Shown here: one piece after another, positions 1 to 9,395 of the stretch
Layout of the letters: every line of letters begins with the position of its first letter
Position numbering within the stretch: the stretch's first letter is position 1
NCBI RefSeq assembly: GCF_000968535.2
Contig: NC_016108.1
Span: 1 to 64,000 of the forward strand
Origin: Methylotuvimicrobium alcaliphilum 20Z
Lineage (GTDB): Bacteria; Pseudomonadota; Gammaproteobacteria; Methylococcales; Methylomonadaceae
Length of the DNA stretch: 64,000 nt
Direction: 5' to 3'
Made by a program: the position numbers and the translations under genes
The notes under the pieces: model-generated
The model's database searches: none
What the model was told of the DNA's origin: nothing
What the model saw: the letters and a program-made list of their open reading frames with translations, nothing else

Positions 1-480
1 AACAAAAAGAAAGGAAAAAGAAAAAAAAAAAAAGGCGAGGGGCAGAAGAGGGAAAAAGTAGAAAAACGGCGGGCGAGAGGATAATAAAAAACGCGAGGAA
101 ACAGGGCGAGGCGGGGAAAAATATAATGTAAGCGAAAAAAAGTATGAAAATATAAAAAAAGGAAAAAAGATAAAATAAAAATAAAACACAAGGGGGCGGG
201 GGTTTGAAACAAAAAAAGTATATTAAAAAAAAAAAAAAGGAGAATAGGGCCGGGTGTAGTGGAGGAGGGGGAGGAGAGCGGGGGGGGAAGCAAAACAAAA
301 AAAAAAAACAATAAAATTTATAAAAAAAAAGAACCGGGTGTGATATGGGGGAATGGGGAGAAGGGGGGACAAGTTTTAAATTAGTAAAGTAAGTGTAAAA
401 AATAGGTGGGCGGGGGTTGGAGTATATTGCGGGCGTGGAAGTTGGGGGAGAGAATAAAAGAGCATAGATATCGGGTCAGG
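1..480. other. Purine-rich low-complexity sequence, probable artefact
   Basis: This stretch is almost entirely A and G with long A runs and G runs, few C or T, and no reading frame that resembles a protein. Ordinary mixed-composition coding sequence begins abruptly at about 490. I infer a low-quality read end or assembly artefact, not a biological element. The true upstream part of the gene at 548 is probably missing here. Confidence 0.7.
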
Positions 481-547
481 CAGGGGCCGGTTAGGGATTA
501 AAAGAGATCAATCCCAAGCCCGGGCCCGGGAGGCTATACTGATAAAT

Positions 548-1276
548 TTGGATTCCCGCCCAAGCGGCTCGCCTAACTACATGGCTATCATGAAAAAAGA
601 AGCTGGCACCATTAAACTGAACGATCAACAAGAAGCCAAGGTCGATGAGTGGCGTCAAGAACATCACACTAAAGCAACAGAACTGGCTGCGGACATCGTG
701 GCTGCTGAACACACATTGGCAGAAGCCTCTATGGACGGCACAAACCTAGAAAACATGATGAAAAAGTTTGATGAAATAGCGGTGATGCGCCGCACTTTGG
801 CAGAGCTAAAAACCAAATGCCGCGACCTGTTGCAAACCATTTTGACCTCTGAACAATGGACGCAATTGGTTACGCTGCAAAAATCCGCGATGGGATTAAA
901 TCAGCAAGCTAACATGAAAAATATGATGCACGCCCACCCGATGCCTAACTACATGGCTATCATGAAAAAAGAAGCTGGCACCATTAAACTGAATGATCAA
1001 CAAGAAGCCAAGGTCGATGAGTGGCGTCAAGAACATCACACTAAAGCAACAGAACTGGCTGCGGACATCGTGGCTGCTGAACACACATTGGCAGAAGCCT
1101 CTATGGACGGCACAAACCTAGAAAACATGATGAAAAAGTTTGATGAAATAGCGGTGATGCGCCGCACTTTGGCAGAGCTAAAAACCAAATGCCGCGACCT
1201 GTTGCAAAACATTTTGACCTCTGAACAATGGACGCAATTGGTTACGCTGCAAAAATCCGCGATGAGATTAAATTAG
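548..1276 (+). CDS. Tandemly duplicated helical metal-sensor-like protein, 5' end probably lost
   Basis: The 242-residue product consists of two almost identical copies of one unit of about 110 residues, joined by a short Met/His-rich linker (MMHAHPM). Each unit is helical and charged, with an HH pair and Met-rich patches. It ends in a segment like the LTxxQ motif of Spy/CpxP-type periplasmic metal or stress proteins (LTSEQWTQL). The only available start is a TTG at 548 with no signal peptide. Just upstream the sequence is unreliable, so the real N-terminus is probably missing. A single-unit Spy/CpxP-like protein is about 120-170 residues, so the double form is unusual. The family assignment is inferred from composition and the QW motif, not from a clear match. 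Confidence 0.55.
   Translation: MDSRPSGSPNYMAIMKKEAGTIKLNDQQEAKVDEWRQEHHTKATELAADIVAAEHTLAEASMDGTNLENMMKKFDEIAVMRRTLAELKTKCRDLLQTILTSEQWTQLVTLQKSAMGLNQQANMKNMMHAHPMPNYMAIMKKEAGTIKLNDQQEAKVDEWRQEHHTKATELAADIVAAEHTLAEASMDGTNLENMMKKFDEIAVMRRTLAELKTKCRDLLQNILTSEQWTQLVTLQKSAMRLN
571..905 (+). repeat. First copy of a 372-bp-period tandem duplication
   Basis: Bases 571-905 recur at 943-1277 with only a handful of substitutions, including C/T in the sixth codon after the shared start, one changed residue (QTIL to QNIL), and the base that makes the stop codon of copy two. The near identity points to a recent duplication or an assembly collapse/expansion error. Confidence 0.9.
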
Positions 1277-1277
1277 C
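943..1277 (+). repeat. Second copy of the tandem duplication
   Basis: This is the partner of 571-905. Reading frame is preserved across the junction because the period (372 bp) is a multiple of three. The copy ends at the TAG stop of the fused gene. Confidence 0.9.
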
Positions 1278-1328
1278 TCTAACACTTTACCTGGAAGGCA
1301 CTTTCAACGAAATCTAACCCGATATCAA

Positions 1329-1364
1329 CCAAAGGCTGCACCCAGGCGAACGCGCAGCCTTTGG
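1329..1364. repeat. Inverted repeat, 11-bp arms
   Basis: CCAAAGGCTGC at 1329-1339 pairs perfectly with GCAGCCTTTGG at 1354-1364 across a 14-base loop. It lies about 50 bases after the stop of the duplicated protein, so it may act as a terminator, but no T run follows. Confidence 0.55.
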
Positions 1365-1776
1365 CCGGCCAAGCCGCGCTATGCCGAAGCGGGTCGGGAA
1401 CCGATTGTAGAACGGAAGTGATCGTGGCTGGCGGGCACAGCGAGGTGACTGAGAAAGTTCTGCAACGGGTTTTCAAATCATCGCTAGGTTGATTTAACCT
1501 TCGTAATTTACTGCGCTATGTAAGATAGCGAACAGACTGCACTCCAAAGAATGCAGCACTATGAGATACCTTGATTGGGCATTTATAGCCAACATTATTT
1601 TGTTCTGTCGTTGACCAAGCGTTTGGCTAAGTTTGTTTTGGGGACCTAGCGCTAATCCGCATGAAGCTCATGACCAAACGAACAGGGCAAAAGATGACCT
1701 AAGGAATCGCTGAGTAAATCAATTCCGCCCCCCCATTAGAAGTAGGCGGGACACCATAAAATCAAAAGCATAGAAG

Positions 1777-1800
1777 ATTCCCGCCTGCGCGGGGATGACG
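1777..1800. repeat. REP-like hairpin
   Basis: The stem CCCGC/GCGGG (1780-1784 with 1789-1793) sits inside ATTCCCGCCTGCGCGG followed by GGATGACG. This is the form of a dispersed extragenic repeat common in many proteobacteria. It is a single copy in this window, so repeat status rests on general knowledge. Confidence 0.45.
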
Positions 1801-1943
1801 ATCTAGTCAGCACTTCCCCAACCATCATTGCAGAGCATTTTATAAGCTGGCAGGGAACATTCGTCCAGTTTGCAGGCTGATGCGTCTGCTTATTCGAAAC
1901 AGGCGTTTTCAAAGTTATTGTGACAGAACCGGAGCATGTGTAA

Positions 1944-2618
1944 GTGAACATACCACAATCTAACACCCTAAATGACAAAGCTATATTGAACAATGACGAG
2001 ATCCGTTTGCACCTTTACCTGATTCGTCATGGCGAAACCGAGTGGGCGGTCTCCGGTCGTCACACAGGCAGTTCGGATATTCCGTTAACCACAAATGGCG
2101 AGAATGAAGCCCGTGAACTAGGTAGGCACATCCGCGACATTGATTTTACCCAGGTGTTGTGCAGTCCGCTGCAGCGTGCCCAGCAAACCTGTGAGCTGGT
2201 CGGGCTGAATCGAGCTGCGGAAATCGAGCCGGATTTGGCGGAATGGGCTTTTGGTGATTATGAAGGGTTGCGTTTGGCTGAGATTCTGAAAATACACCCA
2301 GGCTGGAACGTACTGGCAGACGGTTGCCCAAACGGTGAAATGCCTGCACAAATTTTACAGCGTACTGATCGGCTGATTGCGCGTCTGCGCAAATTAAAGG
2401 GCAATGTTGCTTTGTTTTCACATGGCAAGTTCGGCGGCATTCTGGCGGCGCGCTGGATCGGATTACCGATCACTGAATCCAGTCATTTCCCGTTGGGAAC
2501 CGCATCGGTCAGCATGCTGGGCTACGACCATCACCACCCCGAGGTGTCAGTGATCGATTTATGGAATGTGGTCGGACATCAATCATTGGAGACTTTAAGT
2601 TTTCAAACACTCACATGA
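1944..2618 (+). CDS. Histidine phosphatase family protein
   Basis: The 224-residue protein has the RHG motif (LIRHGETEW) near residue 27 that carries the phosphorylated histidine, a conserved CSPLQRAQQT block, and a second catalytic histidine in FSHGKFGG. This fits the histidine phosphatase (phosphoglycerate mutase-like/CobC-like) branch. The substrate is unknown; small sugar phosphates or cobalamin-type phosphates are typical of the family. A GTG start is used. The gene is oriented with the ferritin-like and iron-uptake genes downstream, and a second, larger mutase-type protein lies at 8649, so the block has two members of this superfamily. Confidence 0.8.
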   Translation: MNIPQSNTLNDKAILNNDEIRLHLYLIRHGETEWAVSGRHTGSSDIPLTTNGENEARELGRHIRDIDFTQVLCSPLQRAQQTCELVGLNRAAEIEPDLAEWAFGDYEGLRLAEILKIHPGWNVLADGCPNGEMPAQILQRTDRLIARLRKLKGNVALFSHGKFGGILAARWIGLPITESSHFPLGTASVSMLGYDHHHPEVSVIDLWNVVGHQSLETLSFQTLT

Positions 2619-2725
2619 CTGGCTAAGGCACGGTTTCGACCAGCACGACGATCAAATCTGAAAGACCAAAATTCAAATATCCGCCATCATCGGACGCAGC
2701 CCCAAAAAATTATAGGAGAACCACC

Positions 2726-3151
2726 ATGCACCAAACCATAACTCATCGCTTAACTGACGCTTTGCAAGATGAATACAAATCGCGGGCGACTTACCGGAAA
2801 GTGAATGAAAAGTTCGGCCCGGTCCGCCCGTTCATCAACATAGTTGAGGCCGAGGGCCGTCATGTCGACGCCCTAATTGCATTGTTTGAGAAATATCAAA
2901 TACCGGTACCGGAACATAGATGGTCTGAACGGATTACTGTTCCAGACACGTTTGAACAAGCTTGCCTGAATGCAGTCGCTGACGAAAAAGCCAATACTGC
3001 GATGTATGACCAGCTGATCGCTGCCAGTCCGGAACCTGATATTCGCCGGGTATTGGAAAACCTGCAATCCGCTTCCCGTGACCGTCATTTGCCGGCTTTC
3101 GAACGCAACGCTTCGAGACAGGGTAAAGGTGGCATGAGAAAACACGGTTAG
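2726..3151 (+). CDS. Ferritin-like (DUF2202/rubrerythrin-type) protein
   Basis: The 141-residue protein is all helical, with spaced acidic and histidine residues of a ferritin-like four-helix bundle: DEYKSRATY in helix 1, EAEGRHVDAL in helix 2, DEKANTAMYDQ in helix 3 and RDRHLPAFERN in helix 4. These look like E/H ligands of a di-iron site. A good ribosome site (AGGAG) lies 6-7 bases before the ATG. It has no signal peptide, so it should be cytoplasmic. Its place directly upstream of a ferrous iron transporter suggests iron storage or oxygen/peroxide detoxification, but that is inference. Confidence 0.75.
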   Translation: MHQTITHRLTDALQDEYKSRATYRKVNEKFGPVRPFINIVEAEGRHVDALIALFEKYQIPVPEHRWSERITVPDTFEQACLNAVADEKANTAMYDQLIAASPEPDIRRVLENLQSASRDRHLPAFERNASRQGKGGMRKHG

Positions 3152-3271
3152 GGTGTCGCGCTGATTTAGATCGAACCATTCTCGCGAATGCGGGTGTGAC
3201 GAAACGAACAATGCTGTTCTGACTATCTTCCGCACGGCTCAATTCCGCACGCTTTTTCAGGGAAGTTTCAA

Positions 3272-5800
3272 ATGTGTATCAATTTAGGTGACATGAAACA
3301 GGGTGATCGGGGACGCGTGGTAGGTTTCCGGAAAAACTTTTTGCCTTATCAAAAGAAACTGCTGGCTATGGGTTTAACGCCCGGCACTGAATTTGAACTG
3401 GTGCGCAGAGTGCGTGGCACCGATCTTAGTCTGCGCCGGGGTGAGGTGGCTGGATTGAAAATTGAGCGCATTAAAAACGAAGCACCCCGTTCAAAGCCAA
3501 CACTGGAACAAAAGTCGGAATACACCATCGCTGTCATCGGCAATCCCAACTGCGGTAAAACCACTGTTTTCAATGGTCTGACCGGTGCCCGTCAACATGT
3601 TGGCAATTGGGCGGGGGTCACTGTCGAACAAAAAATCGGTTTTTACCGTTACGAAAATAAAGCCATCAAAGTCGTCGATTTACCCGGCATCTATGCGCTG
3701 GACGTGAACGAGACGGCTACTGCTTTGGATGAAAAAATCGCCAGGGATTACATCCTTTCCCAGCAGGCCGACCTGATCATAAATATCGTCGACACCTCCC
3801 ATCTCGAACATAACCTGTACCTGACGATACAACTGCTGGAAATGGAACTGCCGATACTGGTGGTTTTGAATAACATGGACGATGCCACAGGCCAAGGTAT
3901 CACAATCGATAGTGATGAATTGGCCCGCAACCTGGGTTGTCCCCTGGTTTCGTTGATCGCAACACAGGTAAATGACATCAGCGCCTTGAAAGCGAGGATT
4001 AACCAGTTAGCCGAAAAGAAAACGCTGTCGACTTTTTCTATCGACTATCCGCTGGAGGTCAAAGCTGCGCTGGATAAGCTCTCGCCATTAGTTGAACAAA
4101 AATTAGCCAACCGGTTTGGCGATTCGCACTGGTTTGCAGGCAAATTGCTGGAACGGGACGGTTTCGCGCTAAGCCATGCCGATGCTGTGCTGACTGAAAC
4201 AGCGGAAAAACTGCGCGGCGAGATTGAAGAAAAAGCCGCCGAAGATGCGGATATCGTGATTGTTGACAGCCGCTACGGATTTATCAGCTTTCTGGTACAA
4301 AAGACACTAACCCGACAATCCGGGCAGGCTCGGAGTCTGTCGGATAAAATCGACAACGTGGTTTTACATCGTTTTTTAGCCATTCCGATCTTCCTCGGGG
4401 TGATGTATTTGATGTTCACCTTCACCATTAAACTCGGTCGGGTCTTCAAGCCGTTTTTTAACGATCTGGCGCAGGCATTTTTTGTGGACGGGTTGGGCGA
4501 TTTTTTAGGACTGATGAACAGCCCGCAATGGCTGATAACGCTGATTGCCTCGGGTGTTGGTAACGGCATTCGGGAGGTGGCTGCGTTTATCCCGATTCTG
4601 GGATTTCTGTATCTGTTTATTTCGGTACTTGAAGAATCCGGCTATATGGCCAGAGCGACTTTTGCAATGGATCGTTTCATGCGGGTATTGGGACTGCCCG
4701 GCAAAGCCTTTGTACCAATGATCCTGGGCTTTGGCTGTAACGTCCCGGCCATGCTGGCGACCCGCACACTGGAGCGTCCGCGTGATCGGCTCTTGAGTCT
4801 GGTGTTGAATCCCTTCATGACTTGCGGTGCTCGCTTGGTGGTATTTACCCTGTTTGCCGCCGCCTTTTTTCCCGATAACGGCGGGATAGTGGTGTTTGTA
4901 CTTTATATGATAGGGATTGTGGCTGCATTGCTGACGGCGTTCCTGCTGAAACACAGTTTTCAGAAAGAGGAATCCTCTCTGGTGATGATGGAAATCCCCA
5001 GCTATCACATCCCGAAGCTGAAAAATGTGTTGATTAACAGCTGGACTCGTCTCAAGGCGTTTATGGTGCGGGTCGGTAAAATCATTATTACCATGGTGGT
5101 GATCTTGAACCTGCTCAGTTCGTTGGGAACAGACGGCTCATATCAAGCGAATAATATTGAACATTCAGTGCTCAGTGCGGCTGGGCGTGCATTGACGCCG
5201 ACGCTGGCGCCACTGGGTATCAGAGAAGATAATTGGCCTGCAACCGTTGCGTTATTTACCGGCATTCTGCATAAAGCCGTCGTGATCAGCACGCTGAAAA
5301 CCATCTACTCGGAAAGTCCCGCCGCTAAAGCAGCTCTTCAAGCGCAAGAATTTAATCTTTATGGTGCGGTCAAACGGGCTTTTATGACAATCCCCATGGG
5401 GCTGAAAAAAATGATCGGGATTGGTGTAACGCAACCGACTAGCCAAAATACATTTATTGCCGAATTGCATACTCATTTTGAAGGACAAGTAGGCGCTTTT
5501 GCCTATTTGCTGTTTATTTTGCTTTATTTTCCCTGTATTGCCACCTTGGCGGCTGCTTATAGAGAATCCAGCCTGCGCTGGTCGGTATTCATGGTGTTCT
5601 GGTCCACCGGTCTAGCCTATCTGACTGCAACGCTGTTTTATCAATTATCGACCTATAGCCAGCATCCGCGAACCTCAATGGCATGGCTGACAATGATTGC
5701 GTTAATCATAATCGCTGTGGTGCTGATATTTCGTTATTGGGGCGGACAGCATCAAGCTTCTATGTCCAACAACGCCATTAAACCTTCAACCAAGGACTAA
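3272..5800 (+). CDS. feoB: FeoA-FeoB fusion, ferrous iron transporter
   Basis: This 842-residue inner-membrane protein imports Fe2+. Residues 1-75 are a FeoA-type SH3-like domain (KLLAMGLTPGTEFELVRR). A G-protein domain follows with G1 GNPNCGKTT near residue 90, G3 DLPG and G4 NNMD. The rest is the membrane part with two nucleoside-recognition gate regions (GFGCNVPAMLATRT and TGILHKAVVISTL). FeoA and FeoB are usually separate genes; fusion is known but less common. The stop is 3 bases before the P-type ATPase start, so the two are co-translated. No Fur box was recognised upstream. Confidence 0.95.
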   Translation: MCINLGDMKQGDRGRVVGFRKNFLPYQKKLLAMGLTPGTEFELVRRVRGTDLSLRRGEVAGLKIERIKNEAPRSKPTLEQKSEYTIAVIGNPNCGKTTVFNGLTGARQHVGNWAGVTVEQKIGFYRYENKAIKVVDLPGIYALDVNETATALDEKIARDYILSQQADLIINIVDTSHLEHNLYLTIQLLEMELPILVVLNNMDDATGQGITIDSDELARNLGCPLVSLIATQVNDISALKARINQLAEKKTLSTFSIDYPLEVKAALDKLSPLVEQKLANRFGDSHWFAGKLLERDGFALSHADAVLTETAEKLRGEIEEKAAEDADIVIVDSRYGFISFLVQKTLTRQSGQARSLSDKIDNVVLHRFLAIPIFLGVMYLMFTFTIKLGRVFKPFFNDLAQAFFVDGLGDFLGLMNSPQWLITLIASGVGNGIREVAAFIPILGFLYLFISVLEESGYMARATFAMDRFMRVLGLPGKAFVPMILGFGCNVPAMLATRTLERPRDRLLSLVLNPFMTCGARLVVFTLFAAAFFPDNGGIVVFVLYMIGIVAALLTAFLLKHSFQKEESSLVMMEIPSYHIPKLKNVLINSWTRLKAFMVRVGKIIITMVVILNLLSSLGTDGSYQANNIEHSVLSAAGRALTPTLAPLGIREDNWPATVALFTGILHKAVVISTLKTIYSESPAAKAALQAQEFNLYGAVKRAFMTIPMGLKKMIGIGVTQPTSQNTFIAELHTHFEGQVGAFAYLLFILLYFPCIATLAAAYRESSLRWSVFMVFWSTGLAYLTATLFYQLSTYSQHPRTSMAWLTMIALIIIAVVLIFRYWGGQHQASMSNNAIKPSTKD

Positions 5801-5803
5801 CGA

Positions 5804-7804
5804 ATGCCTTATAAAACTTATTTCGACAAAATTGATGCCCAACTGCTGAAAATCAGCCCTGCTCGCGACATTATGTTGTTGCGCGTGATTGCCGCTGTCA
5901 TTCCGGTGGTGTGTTTTGCTTTGGATGCCTTCTATGACATGCCGGTGCTTTATTGGCTGGGCATCCCTTTTTATCTGATCTGTCTGGCGCTTTATCTGGA
6001 AGCCTTGTTAAAAACCATCTTATTGATGCACAAGGTTTCAGCCGAATTGTTAATCGTCTTGGTGATGATCGTCACCCTGCTTGACGGGGAGCCGTTGAGC
6101 GGTGCGATGGTGGCTTGGTTTATCGGCTTGGGGTTGTATATCTCGTTTACGATTATTAGAAAAAACCGGGAAAAAATCGAAGCGCTCATCCAGGACAGCA
6201 AGAAAACCGCACAAGTCCTGCGCGGTGATCAAATCCATGAAATTCCGCTGCTGGAGGTGCAAAAGCAGGATGTGATCATTGTCGCCAAAGGCGCCATGAT
6301 CACTGTCGACGGGCTTATCAGCGACGGTGAGTCGTCCATCGATGAAGCCTTTGTTACCGGCGAGCCGTTTCCAGTATTTAAGCAACGCGGCGATGCAGTG
6401 ATTTCCGGTACATTGAATTTAACCGCGCCGCTCAAGGTGGTGGCGGAAAAAAACGGCAATGAAGCGTTTATTGCGATTATGACGCGGGAAATCGAAGCCG
6501 GTCTTCAGCAAAAATCCAGCTTACAGAAACGCGCCGATTTAACCGTGCAGATGCTCATCCTCGGCGTCACGGCTTATGCCTTTTTGCTGTTGTTTATGAC
6601 TGGCAGTCTGCATCTGATGGCAACCGCGCTTGCCGTGGTGTGTCCGTGTGCCTGGGCCTTGGCAACGCCCACTGCCTTTGCCGCCAATATCGGGCGCTTG
6701 GCGCGTAGCAACATTTTGGCACGCGGCGGCGAGCCGTTGGAAAATATGCAGGATATTAAAACCCTGATTTTGGATAAAACCGGCACCGTCACCAAGGCCG
6801 TGCTGGAAGTCAGCCAGGTGATTGCCCTCGCCATGCCGGAGCAGGACTTGTTGACCTTATGCGCATCGGTTGAATCCCGTTTCGAACATCCCATTGCCAA
6901 TACGATCGTCGCGTATGCCAACGGGCACGGTGTATCGCATTTGTTAAACGTAACCCAGGTTGAAGACTTGCCGGGCCGTGGCATAAAAGCTCGAATCGGC
7001 GCAGATACCGTATTGATCGGTAGTCAGGAAACCCTGCAGCAACTGGACATCGAACTACCGCCTTTAGATTACACCGGTCGGGCGATTTGGGTGGCTGTTA
7101 ACCGCGAAGTTAAAGGTGTCATTGTTATTCGCGACATTATCCGTGCCGAAATGCAGGGTTTGGTTACCGCTATTCATGAATGTGGCATCGAAACGGTACT
7201 GCTGGCCACGGGTGACAATGAGGAAAGCGAAGCCAAGCGGGTGGCTGAATACATCGGTGCTGATGGTTATTTTTACAACTTCAAGCCGGATGACAAAACC
7301 GCATTAGTCAAGAAAATGCAATTGCAAGGCAAAGTTGCCATGGTGGGTGACGGCGTCAACGATGCTCCGGCTTTGGCTGCGGCTAATGTCGGCATTGCCA
7401 TAGGCGGGCACAAGAATGTCAGTTTGGCGGTCATGTCGGCCGATATTGTGATTCTAGGCGACGACGCCAAGGACTTGATTACCATCCTGCGACTCAGCCG
7501 AAAAATGGGCGGCATTATCAAGCAAAATTATACCTGGGCAATGGGCTTTAATGCGATTGGGCTAACCCTGGCAACCCTCGGTGTGCTTAACCCTATCTTG
7601 GCCGCGCTATTTCATCATCTCAGTTCGGTCTTTGTCGTGGTCAATGCCAGCCGTCTGTATTTCACCGGCATTGAAAATTCTCCGATCGGGCCTTTGTTTC
7701 AGAAAATGGATGAAATTACCTGTCGAAAGCCTATGAGTCCGGCAGAGCCATTGCTGATCAATTCAGAAAATGCTGCCGAAACCGTTGTTGAACAACAGCC
7801 CTGA
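5804..7804 (+). CDS. P1B-type heavy-metal-translocating ATPase, CPC type
   Basis: The 666-residue membrane ATPase carries the TGEP actuator motif, the membrane metal site CPC (residues about 280-282, in CPCAWALATPT), the phosphorylation site DKTGT (Asp near 324), the HP signature (FEHPIA) and GDGVNDAP near 515. It lacks an N-terminal HMA domain. CPC pumps usually move Cu+, Zn2+, Cd2+ or Co2+. The tight link to FeoAB makes Fe2+ or a compartment-loading role worth considering: ferrosome clusters use P1B ATPases beside iron genes. I cannot assign the substrate from sequence. The start codon lies 3 bases after the feoB stop. Confidence 0.9.
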   Translation: MPYKTYFDKIDAQLLKISPARDIMLLRVIAAVIPVVCFALDAFYDMPVLYWLGIPFYLICLALYLEALLKTILLMHKVSAELLIVLVMIVTLLDGEPLSGAMVAWFIGLGLYISFTIIRKNREKIEALIQDSKKTAQVLRGDQIHEIPLLEVQKQDVIIVAKGAMITVDGLISDGESSIDEAFVTGEPFPVFKQRGDAVISGTLNLTAPLKVVAEKNGNEAFIAIMTREIEAGLQQKSSLQKRADLTVQMLILGVTAYAFLLLFMTGSLHLMATALAVVCPCAWALATPTAFAANIGRLARSNILARGGEPLENMQDIKTLILDKTGTVTKAVLEVSQVIALAMPEQDLLTLCASVESRFEHPIANTIVAYANGHGVSHLLNVTQVEDLPGRGIKARIGADTVLIGSQETLQQLDIELPPLDYTGRAIWVAVNREVKGVIVIRDIIRAEMQGLVTAIHECGIETVLLATGDNEESEAKRVAEYIGADGYFYNFKPDDKTALVKKMQLQGKVAMVGDGVNDAPALAAANVGIAIGGHKNVSLAVMSADIVILGDDAKDLITILRLSRKMGGIIKQNYTWAMGFNAIGLTLATLGVLNPILAALFHHLSSVFVVVNASRLYFTGIENSPIGPLFQKMDEITCRKPMSPAEPLLINSENAAETVVEQQP

Positions 7805-7835
7805 GCGTAAACCGTAATTCAAAAAGAGACGATAA

Positions 7836-8570
7836 ATGTTGTTATGGATCATGGGATTTAGTGCCTTAGGCAGTATCGGAGCTGTTGGTTGCGCAGCCTT
7901 GTTTTTGTTTTTCCCTAAAAGCATTCGCAAAGTGCTTATCCCTTGTTTGATCAGTTATGCGACCGGGACTCTGCTCGGTGCCGCATTCCTGGGTATGCTT
8001 CCCAATGCACTGCTAAAAGCACCGGCCGTTTCGGTGATGGCTACGACGCTGGCAGGTATGGTGGGGTTTTTCGTGTTGGAGAAACTGGTCATTTGGCGTC
8101 ACAGCCATGATGCTGAGGGTCAAGTAGATGACCGGGCCGCATCGTTAATTCTGATTGGCGATGCCTTTCACAACTTTGTGGATGGAGCGCTGATTGCAGC
8201 TGCATTTTTGACATCCATGCCCTTGGGAATCACCACAGCATTGGCAGTGATTGCCCACGAGATACCCCAGGAGGTTGGCGACTTTGCCATTCTCCTCGAC
8301 AGCGGCTACAGCCGAGGAAAGGCGTTGCTGATGAATGGACTCTCCTCCATCACCACCCTGCCTGGTGCATTGATCGCCTATTACTGGCTGGCCGAGATAC
8401 GCGAAGCAACACCCTATATTCTGGCGATTGCAGCGGCCAGCTTTATCTATATTGCGACTGCTGATCTCATTCCCATGCTGCATAGGCAGGTAAACACTGT
8501 GGCTGCGCTGCGTCAGTTATTACTGCTACTGGCAGGGATTGCTACGATTGCCTGGTTTCATTTTGGATAA
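7836..8570 (+). CDS. ZIP family metal transporter
   Basis: The 244-residue membrane protein has about eight hydrophobic segments and the two ZIP signature helices: HNFVDGALIAA (TM4) and HEIPQEVGDFAILL (TM5), whose His, Asp and Glu residues bind the metal. A short His-bearing loop (RHSHDAEG) lies before TM4. ZIP proteins carry Zn2+, Fe2+ or Mn2+ toward the cytoplasm. It begins 31 bases after the P1B ATPase and probably belongs to the same operon as feoB, which supports a role in divalent metal balance. Confidence 0.9.
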   Translation: MLLWIMGFSALGSIGAVGCAALFLFFPKSIRKVLIPCLISYATGTLLGAAFLGMLPNALLKAPAVSVMATTLAGMVGFFVLEKLVIWRHSHDAEGQVDDRAASLILIGDAFHNFVDGALIAAAFLTSMPLGITTALAVIAHEIPQEVGDFAILLDSGYSRGKALLMNGLSSITTLPGALIAYYWLAEIREATPYILAIAAASFIYIATADLIPMLHRQVNTVAALRQLLLLLAGIATIAWFHFG

Positions 8571-8648
8571 AACATGAATACTTTGACATATTGAACGCAT
8601 CTCTGGGTTTAACCATGGTTCGGCTTTGATGAACTCAAGAATTTGATT

Positions 8649-9395
8649 ATGTTTAAACTGGTTCTGATTCGTCATGGACAAAGTGTCTGGAATCTTGAAA
8701 ACCGCTTCACGGGTTGGACTGATGTGGACTTGTCCGATCAGGGGCGTGCCGAAGCCCGTGCCGCCGGTAAACTTTTATGCGAGTTAGGCTATGAATTTGA
8801 CCTGGCTTTTACATCGGTATTAAAACGCGCTATCCGCACCCTTAACCGCATTCAGGAAGAAATGGATCTGGACTGGATTCCGGTTATTCGCGCCTGGCAG
8901 TTGAATGAACGTCATTATGGCGCCTTACAAGGACTCAACAAGGCTGAGATGATTGACAAGTTTGGCGAAGCTCAGATCAAGATCTGGCGCCGCTCATACG
9001 CGATATTGCCTCCTGCGCTGGCATTGAATGATCAGCGACATCCCAAACTTGACCGTCGTTATGCCGATCTGACTCCGGAACAATTGCCCGTAGCCGAGTC
9101 GCTGAAGCTCACCCTGGAACGCGTGTTACCTTATTGGCATTCGGTGCTGGAACCCACCATCCTATCGGGCAAGCGCGTGCTGATCTCCGCCCACGGCAAC
9201 AGTATCCGTGCGCTAATCAAATACCTTGATAATCTTTCCGATACCGAGATAACTGAGCTCAACATCCCCACGGGTGTTCCGCTGGTTTACGAACTGGATG
9301 ACAATCTCAGGGTGATTCAGCATTACTACTTGGGCGGCTCAGAAGTCATCGCCAAAGCAGCAGTTGCCCATCAAGGAAATGCCAAAACCTATTAG
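8649..9395 (+). CDS. gpmA: 2,3-bisphosphoglycerate-dependent phosphoglycerate mutase
   Basis: The protein has the full GpmA pattern: [10 protein letters not shown] with the catalytic His near residue 9, [33 protein letters not shown], a RRSYAILPP-type loop, and the second catalytic His in [14 protein letters not shown]. About 248 residues is the normal length. The enzyme interconverts 3- and 2-phosphoglycerate in glycolysis. I chose the ATG at 8649; a TTG two codons upstream is possible. Its 3' end overlaps the convergent cytochrome gene by four bases. A housekeeping enzyme on a plasmid is unexpected, unless this block is chromosomal in origin. Confidence 0.93.
   Translation: MFKLVLIRHGQSVWNLENRFTGWTDVDLSDQGRAEARAAGKLLCELGYEFDLAFTSVLKRAIRTLNRIQEEMDLDWIPVIRAWQLNERHYGALQGLNKAEMIDKFGEAQIKIWRRSYAILPPALALNDQRHPKLDRRYADLTPEQLPVAESLKLTLERVLPYWHSVLEPTILSGKRVLISAHGNSIRALIKYLDNLSDTEITELNIPTGVPLVYELDDNLRVIQHYYLGGSEVIAKAAVAHQGNAKTY

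Larger units (their letters stand above)
1277..1943. other. Gene-free interval with inverted repeats
   Basis: I find no convincing gene in these 667 bases. The interval contains an 11-bp inverted repeat (CCAAAGGCTGC at 1329 and its complement ending at 1364) and a REP-like hairpin near 1780. The rest may hold the promoter of the gene at 1944. Confidence 0.5.
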
